DNA from: Selenomonadaceae bacterium
GTDB taxonomy: Bacteria > Bacillota > Negativicutes > Selenomonadales > Selenomonadaceae
Assembly (NCBI GenBank): GCA_016280345.1
Contig: JAEEGN010000274.1
Span: 1 to 17,110, forward strand
Reading direction: 5' to 3'
DNA: 17,110 nt
The first letter of the stretch is position 1, and each line of letters starts with the position of its first letter. Both the position numbers and the translations under genes were made by a program. The notes under the pieces are model-generated. The model worked only from the letters and a program-made list of their open reading frames with translations. It searched no databases and was not told the DNA's origin. Shown in pieces: positions 13,094 to 17,110 of the stretch.

Positions 13094-13154
13094 TCATCCA
13101 ATCCGATTCACGATGCGCCCGCCCGAAAATTCCTTTCCCCGCGGGCCCGGCCAT

Positions 13155-13181
13155 AAAAAAGGAGGGAGACGCGCTCCCTCC
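13155..13181 (-). terminator. rho-independent terminator after the secreted-protein gene
   Basis: GGAGGGAG (13161-13168) pairs with CTCCCTCC (13174-13181) around a 5-base loop. Read on the minus strand, it is followed by six T. It ends the rimO-pncC-secreted-protein unit. Confidence 0.9.
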
Positions 13182-13198
13182 CGATGACCGGCGGACGG

Positions 13199-13957
13199 TC
13201 ATTTCTTGTCTTTTCTTTCCTGCGACTTGCTGTCCCGCTTTACCTGGTTCTGGCCGCTCTCATTGACCTGGGACGGCCACTCCTGGAAGGTCAGCATGCC
13301 AAGCTGATAGAGGGCGATACCGGCCCGGGTGAGGTCGGGATTGTCGATGAGCTGGACGGAGAAGCGGCCGCCGTACTGCCCCCGGAAGAAGGTCTTCACC
13401 ATCTGGGTGTCGGCGGTCACGGTTTCGTCAATCTTGCCGTCGCCGTTGGTGTCGATGTCGAGGATCTTAGCGGTGACGCAATAGATGCCGGTCTGCCCCT
13501 GCACGTCGGTCAGGCGCACGAATTCATAGCCGCCGCTGGTCATGATGCGATCGATGAATTTTTTCTGATCCTCCTCGGAGCGGGCGCCGATGTCCTTCGG
13601 CAGTTCCTTGTCATCGAAGGCGTCCACCAGGACGATCCAGGCGTTGATGATGTCGTAGCCCTCGTTCTGGAAGATCAGCACGTCGCCGCGGGCGTTCTCG
13701 TCCATGGTGCTGGCGGGCACCACGTTCGGCTTCTGCGGGCAGATGATGCTGTATCCGTAACGCTGGCTGGTGTATTTATAGCCGCTGTTCTGGTAGTAGT
13801 CCAGCGCCTCCTCCGGCGTGAGTTCCGCCGATTCGCTGTCGGCCGGCTGCTCCGCCGCGGACGTCGCCGCTTCCTCGGCAAAGGCGGCCGGCCCCGTCAA
13901 CGAGAACGCGGTCACACCCGCGGCCAGTGCCATCCGTAAAGTTTTCTTCCAATTCAT
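13199..13957 (-). CDS. secreted protein of unknown function
   Basis: A 252-residue protein with a clear signal peptide, MNWKKTLRMALAAGVTAFSLTGPAAFA, cleaved probably before EEAA. The mature part starts with an acidic low-complexity linker, then a folded domain (YTSQRYGYSIICPQKPNVVPAS ... FVRLTDVQGQTGIYCVTAKILDIDTNGDGKIDETV ... GRFSVQLIDNPDL) and ends in a basic, charged tail. The GYSI...P and FF...Y pattern resembles small alpha/beta lipid- or cofactor-binding exported domains, and DTNGDGKID looks like a calcium-binding loop, but I do not recognise the family. The start is the ATG at 13957, with GAGGAGG 8 bases upstream. It follows pncC by 41 bases and probably shares its transcript. Confidence 0.8.
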   Translation of the reverse strand: MNWKKTLRMALAAGVTAFSLTGPAAFAEEAATSAAEQPADSESAELTPEEALDYYQNSGYKYTSQRYGYSIICPQKPNVVPASTMDENARGDVLIFQNEGYDIINAWIVLVDAFDDKELPKDIGARSEEDQKKFIDRIMTSGGYEFVRLTDVQGQTGIYCVTAKILDIDTNGDGKIDETVTADTQMVKTFFRGQYGGRFSVQLIDNPDLTRAGIALYQLGMLTFQEWPSQVNESGQNQVKRDSKSQERKDKK

Positions 13958-13998
13958 GGACATACCCTCCTCATGGTTCGTCAAAAGCTAACCGTATG

Positions 13999-14511
13999 CT
14001 AACAAGGTCGTCTGAAAAGAGCGTGAAGGACCATTGCCAGCGCCCGCCGGCAGGCCTGCTGCCTGACGGCGGCCCGGTCCCCGCCGAAGCGGTTTTCCCC
14101 GACGGTGGTCCCGTCGGACGTGGCCACGCCGATATAGACAAGGCCCACCGGCTGGCCGGGGGCGCCCGCCGGGCCGGCAAGGCCGGTGACGCTGACGCCG
14201 ACGTCCGTACGCAGCAAACGGCGCACGCCCTCCGCCATCTCACGGGCCACGGCTTCCGAGACCGCCGTATGGGCGTCGAGCGTGGACTGCCGGACGCCGA
14301 GCACGCCGGCCTTGACTTCGTCGGTGTAGGAGACGACGGCGCCCTTGACGTAGGCGGAGCTGCCGGGAATTTCCGTGAGCCGGCCGGTCAGCAGGCCGCC
14401 GGTGCAAGACTCGGCGCAGGCTATCGTGAGGCCGCGCTCCGCCAGCAAGCGCCCCACTGTTTCCTCGGCGGATTCGCCCGGTGCCGGCCGGTTCCTCTCG
14501 CTGTCCCTCAC
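13999..14511 (-). CDS. pncC: nicotinamide-nucleotide amidase (CinA C-terminal domain)
   Basis: A 170-residue, single-domain CinA-C protein that deamidates nicotinamide mononucleotide to nicotinate mononucleotide in NAD salvage. Diagnostic motifs are ACAESCTGGL (31-40, candidate catalytic Ser35), VVSYTDEVKAGVL with Lys67, and SVTGLAGPAGAP. The competence-linked N-terminal domain of full CinA is absent, as in stand-alone PncC. Translation starts at a GTG that overlaps the rimO stop by 4 bases, so the two genes are translationally coupled. Confidence 0.9.
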   Translation of the reverse strand: MRDSERNRPAPGESAEETVGRLLAERGLTIACAESCTGGLLTGRLTEIPGSSAYVKGAVVSYTDEVKAGVLGVRQSTLDAHTAVSEAVAREMAEGVRRLLRTDVGVSVTGLAGPAGAPGQPVGLVYIGVATSDGTTVGENRFGGDRAAVRQQACRRALAMVLHALFRRPC

Positions 14512-15839
14512 GACTTGGCCGGCTCCGCTACCAGATCGTAGGCGAAGCCCTCCACAATGCGGGCCCGGACGATATCGCCGGGCTGGCTGTCGGCGTCGCC
14601 CTCGATGTAAATCTTGCCGTCCACGTCCGGCGCCTCGCGATAGGAACGGCCGTAGGCGATCTGCTCTTCCTGGGCGTCCCGGCCCTCGATCAGCACGTCG
14701 ATTTCATGGCCTACCAGCGACTGGCCCAGCTCTTCCGAGATTTTGCTCTGGCGGCTCATGAGGTCGTGGTAGCGCTCTTCCCGGTCCGTCTCGCCGATCT
14801 GGTTGTCCAGCGACGCCGCCGGGGTGCCGTCCTCCCGGGAATAGGTGAAGACGCCGACCTGGTCGAAGCGCTGCTCCTCCACGAAGCGGCGCAGCGTCTC
14901 GTATTTCTCCGCCGTTTCCCCGGGGAAGCCGACGATGAAGGTGGATCGGATGGCCACGCTGGGAATCCGCTCCCGGATTTTTATCAGCAGGGCTTCCATT
15001 TCCCGGCGCGTGGTGGAGCGCCGCATGGCCCGCAGGATGTCGTCGTCGGCGTGCTGAAGCGGCAGGTCGACGTAGTTGCAGATTTTCGGCTCCCGGGCGA
15101 TGGTGTCGATGAGCTCGTCGGTGAAGAAGCGCGGGTAGGCGTAGAGGTTCCGTATCCACCGGATGCCCTCCACCCGGCACAATTCCCGGAGCAACGCCGC
15201 CAGCCGCGGCTCGCCGTAGAGATCGCGCCCGTAATTCGTGGTATCCTGGGCGATCAGGTTGATTTCCCTGACGCCGCTCTCCGCCAGGCGCGCCACCTCG
15301 GCCCGGATGTCCTCCAGGGGGCGGCTGCGGTAATGGCCGCGAATGAGGGGGATGGCGCAGAAGGCGCAGCGGTTGTCACAGCCTTCGGCGATCTTGACGA
15401 AGGCGGTATAGGACGGCGTCGTCACGATCCGGGGCATTTTGGCGTCATAGATGATCTCGGAGGGGCCGGCGAGGATGACGCGGTTGCCGGCCAGCGCTTC
15501 CCGCACCGCTTCCATGACGCGCGGGAAGGCGCCCGTGCCCAGGATGGCGTCCACTTCGGGCATCTCGTCGAGGATGGCCTGGCCGTAGCGCTGCCCCAGA
15601 CAGCCGGCGGCAATCAGGGCCCGGCAGCAGCCGGTCTTCTTGTATTCGGCCAGATTCAGGATGGTCGTGATCGACTCCTGCTTGGCGGTCTCGATGAAGG
15701 CGCAGGTGTTGACGATGAGGATTTCCGCTTCCGCCTCCTCCGTCGTAAGCTCCATGCCGTTTTCCCGCAGAACGCCCAGCATGACCTCAGTATCGACGAG
15801 ATTCTTGGCGCATCCCAGGCTGATGAATCCAACTTTCAC
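14508..15839 (-). CDS. rimO: ribosomal protein uS12 (S12) methylthiotransferase
   Basis: A 443-residue radical-SAM enzyme of the methylthiotransferase family that modifies an aspartate of ribosomal protein S12. The N-terminal SLGCAKNLVDTEVM is the RimO signature (MiaB differs here). The N-terminal iron-sulfur cysteines are Cys10, Cys46 and Cys80. The radical-SAM cluster is CDNRCAFC (Cys154, Cys158, Cys161). A TRAM-like RNA/protein-binding domain occupies about residues 375-443. A GTG start follows AGGAGG by 7 bases. It is the first gene of a rimO-pncC pair. Confidence 0.95.
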   Translation of the reverse strand: MKVGFISLGCAKNLVDTEVMLGVLRENGMELTTEEAEAEILIVNTCAFIETAKQESITTILNLAEYKKTGCCRALIAAGCLGQRYGQAILDEMPEVDAILGTGAFPRVMEAVREALAGNRVILAGPSEIIYDAKMPRIVTTPSYTAFVKIAEGCDNRCAFCAIPLIRGHYRSRPLEDIRAEVARLAESGVREINLIAQDTTNYGRDLYGEPRLAALLRELCRVEGIRWIRNLYAYPRFFTDELIDTIAREPKICNYVDLPLQHADDDILRAMRRSTTRREMEALLIKIRERIPSVAIRSTFIVGFPGETAEKYETLRRFVEEQRFDQVGVFTYSREDGTPAASLDNQIGETDREERYHDLMSRQSKISEELGQSLVGHEIDVLIEGRDAQEEQIAYGRSYREAPDVDGKIYIEGDADSQPGDIVRARIVEGFAYDLVAEPAKS

Positions 15840-15871
15840 AATCGTTCCTCCTCAAAAAAAGCGAAAGAGAA

Positions 15872-15898
15872 ACGGGGCTTAGTGTACCCTTGCCCCGT
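15872..15898 (-). terminator. possible weak terminator after the solute-binding protein gene
   Basis: ACGGGGC (15872-15878) pairs with GCCCCGT (15892-15898) around a 13-base loop. On the minus strand it is followed by TTTCTCTTT and later seven T. It is less compact than the other terminators here, so partial read-through into rimO is possible. Confidence 0.5.
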
Positions 15899-15903
15899 CT
15901 GTT

Positions 15904-16917
15904 TCATCGGAAACGGATTTCCTTGAGCCAGCGGTCGAGGTAGTCCTGCCGCTGCTTTTCCGTATAGGCCGGCAGGCGCTCGAACAGCGTCAGGTTCTTG
16001 CCCGCCAGCATCTTGTAGGCCAGCGTATCCGGGGCGGCGGGGACGAGAAAGACGCCCGCCTCCTGCAGGGCTTGCTGGGCCCGGTCGCTGAGCAGCCAGG
16101 CGGCGAAGTCATAGACCGGCTTCTGATCGTCCCGCAGGAGCCCGATTCCCGTCAGCATGTAGGCGGTACCGTCCGCCGGGTAGATGATCTTCAGCGGATA
16201 GCCGTTGTTGAGGTAGCGCAGCGTTTCGCTCTGCACCGCCAGGGAAATATCGACCTCGCCCATGCCCGCCATGCGGACCGGCGTGGAAAGGTATTTGACG
16301 TACTGCACGACTTTCGGCTGCATCGCCGCCAGCAGGCGGAACGTCTCAGCCTCGCCGTAGGCCGCCAACAGGGAGAAGTAGAGGTTCGAAGCCGCGTCGG
16401 CCGCCAGGAAATCCGTCATGCCCAGCCGCGCGTTCGGATAGGCCGCCAGTTCCGGCCAGGTCTGGGGAATCCGCGGCAACGTCCGCAGGTAATCGCTGTT
16501 CACGCAGAACACAACCGGGTCATACCAGACGCCGACCCAGGCGCCCTCCGGGTCCTTCAGTTCGTCCGCCACCTGGTCGGTCTGCTCGGTCTCGTAAGGG
16601 ACGAAGGCGCCCGCCTCCGCCGCCTGCCGCAGCACCGCGCTGTCCGCCAGTACCATCGCCGCGTCCGGACTGGCCTTGCTTTTCCGCAGGCGTTCCGTGA
16701 GCTCGGCCGGGGAAAGCGGCACGAACTCCACCCGGATATGGCTTTCGTTCTCGTATTCTTCCGCCAGGAGTCCCGCCTGCTCCGCCGGCATGGTGGTATA
16801 GACGCGGATCGTGTGGGCGCGCGTCTTGTCCGCATGGCCGGACAGGAAAAGGGAACCCAGCGCCACCGCCACCACCAGCACGAAGGCGGTCAGCAGCAGG
16901 GATGTATATCGTCTCAT
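15904..16917 (-). CDS. ABC transporter extracellular solute-binding protein (iron/small-molecule type)
   Basis: A 337-residue exported protein. Residues 6-28 form a hydrophobic signal or anchor with no lipobox cysteine. The mature fold starts TIRVYTTMPAEQAGLLAEEYENES, typical of family 1/ferric-type binding proteins. Other matching elements are the DAAMVLADSAVLRQAAEAG strand, WVGVWYDPVVFCVNSDYL, WPELA and YPADGTAYMLTGIGLLRDDQKPVYDFAAWLLSDRAQQ. These shared elements point to a transport binding protein, but the ligand cannot be told. There is no permease or ATPase on either side. It lies between ftsZ and rimO on the same strand; a ribosome site GAGGAG precedes the ATG. Confidence 0.8.
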   Translation of the reverse strand: MRRYTSLLLTAFVLVVAVALGSLFLSGHADKTRAHTIRVYTTMPAEQAGLLAEEYENESHIRVEFVPLSPAELTERLRKSKASPDAAMVLADSAVLRQAAEAGAFVPYETEQTDQVADELKDPEGAWVGVWYDPVVFCVNSDYLRTLPRIPQTWPELAAYPNARLGMTDFLAADAASNLYFSLLAAYGEAETFRLLAAMQPKVVQYVKYLSTPVRMAGMGEVDISLAVQSETLRYLNNGYPLKIIYPADGTAYMLTGIGLLRDDQKPVYDFAAWLLSDRAQQALQEAGVFLVPAAPDTLAYKMLAGKNLTLFERLPAYTEKQRQDYLDRWLKEIRFR

Positions 16918-16953
16918 GGGAATCCGTTCTCCTCGTATCGTGAAGATAAGGAA

Positions 16954-16977
16954 AAGGAGCCGCCCGGGCGGCTCCTT
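16954..16977 (-). terminator. terminator-like palindrome downstream of ftsZ
   Basis: A 24-base perfect palindrome, AAGGAGCCGCCC and its complement, lies between the ftsZ stop and the solute-binding protein start. Read on the minus strand it is followed by TTCC rather than a clean T-run, so it may be an attenuator or partial terminator. Confidence 0.6.
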
Positions 16978-16995
16978 GCCAAAAACGATTGCCAG

Positions 16996-17110
16996 TTATT
17001 CACTGTGCCGGAGCCAGTCCGGAATATCGAGGGACGCCAGGGGCGCGGGCTTAGGGGCCGCCGGCGGGGGAGCCGCGGCGGCGCCCGCCTCGGGGGCGGC
17101 AGCGCCTCTC
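16996..17110 (-). CDS. ftsZ: cell division protein FtsZ, C-terminal end only
   Basis: The last 38 residues of a protein running off the right edge. An Ala/Pro-rich linker is followed by LDIPDWLRHSE and stop. The DIPxxLR tail is the conserved C-terminal peptide by which FtsZ docks to FtsA and other partners, and the Ala/Pro-rich linker before it is also typical. The GTPase domain is outside the window, so the call rests on this tail alone. Confidence 0.75.
   Translation of the reverse strand, partial: RGAAAPEAGAAAAPPPAAPKPAPLASLDIPDWLRHSE

Noticed and set aside
12058..13110. Possible cobalamin riboswitch controlling the adenosyltransferase
   Set aside because: The operon leader is about 45 bases, and no B12-box-like sequence is seen; the gene gaps inside the operon are too short.

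Overview
The window looks like chromosomal DNA of a GC-rich, diderm Firmicute, most likely one of the Negativicutes. Three things point there. The ireB-ruvX-DUF1292 cluster is a Firmicute hallmark. The partial FtsZ at the right edge ends in the usual FtsZ tail peptide. A strongly recognisable autotransporter heptosyltransferase (TibC/BAHT type) implies an outer membrane carrying glycosylated autotransporters. Genus cannot be decided from the sequence alone. I count 22 coding genes; of the 21 whose start is visible, 6 appear to start at TTG or GTG.

Left part (467-4332, plus strand): a TVP38/DedA-like membrane protein, then dapB and asd (lysine/diaminopimelate pathway), then ireB, ruvX and a very acidic DUF1292 protein, closed by a strong terminator. 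A short minus-strand pair follows (4396-5202): a membrane protein and a tiny exported Ada-like zinc-finger protein.

Middle (5399-10075, plus strand): a likely four-gene operon. It holds a membrane-anchored protein, the heptosyltransferase, and two paralogous xylose-isomerase-like TIM barrels. The second barrel gene keeps all the family's metal ligands. The first has lost almost all of them and carries an extra Rossmann-like domain, so it looks like a pseudoenzyme. A bidirectional terminator separates this operon from a convergent csoR-type regulator that has a consensus promoter and an overlapping palindrome.

Island (about 10649-11470): an atypical stretch with a hairpin-rich repeat element, a lone Nif11-type RiPP precursor with a 14-residue core and no maturation genes nearby, and a tandem array of five parS (ParB-binding) sites at 36/36/36/33-bp spacing.

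Right part (11557-17110, all minus strand): an operon of gamma-carbonic anhydrase, ndk and a PduO-type cobalamin adenosyltransferase; a rimO-pncC pair followed by a secreted protein of unknown function; a solute-binding protein without a permease; and the 3' end of ftsZ. Most of the right and left parts are housekeeping. The glycosylation operon and the RiPP/parS island are the accessory and most interesting parts.
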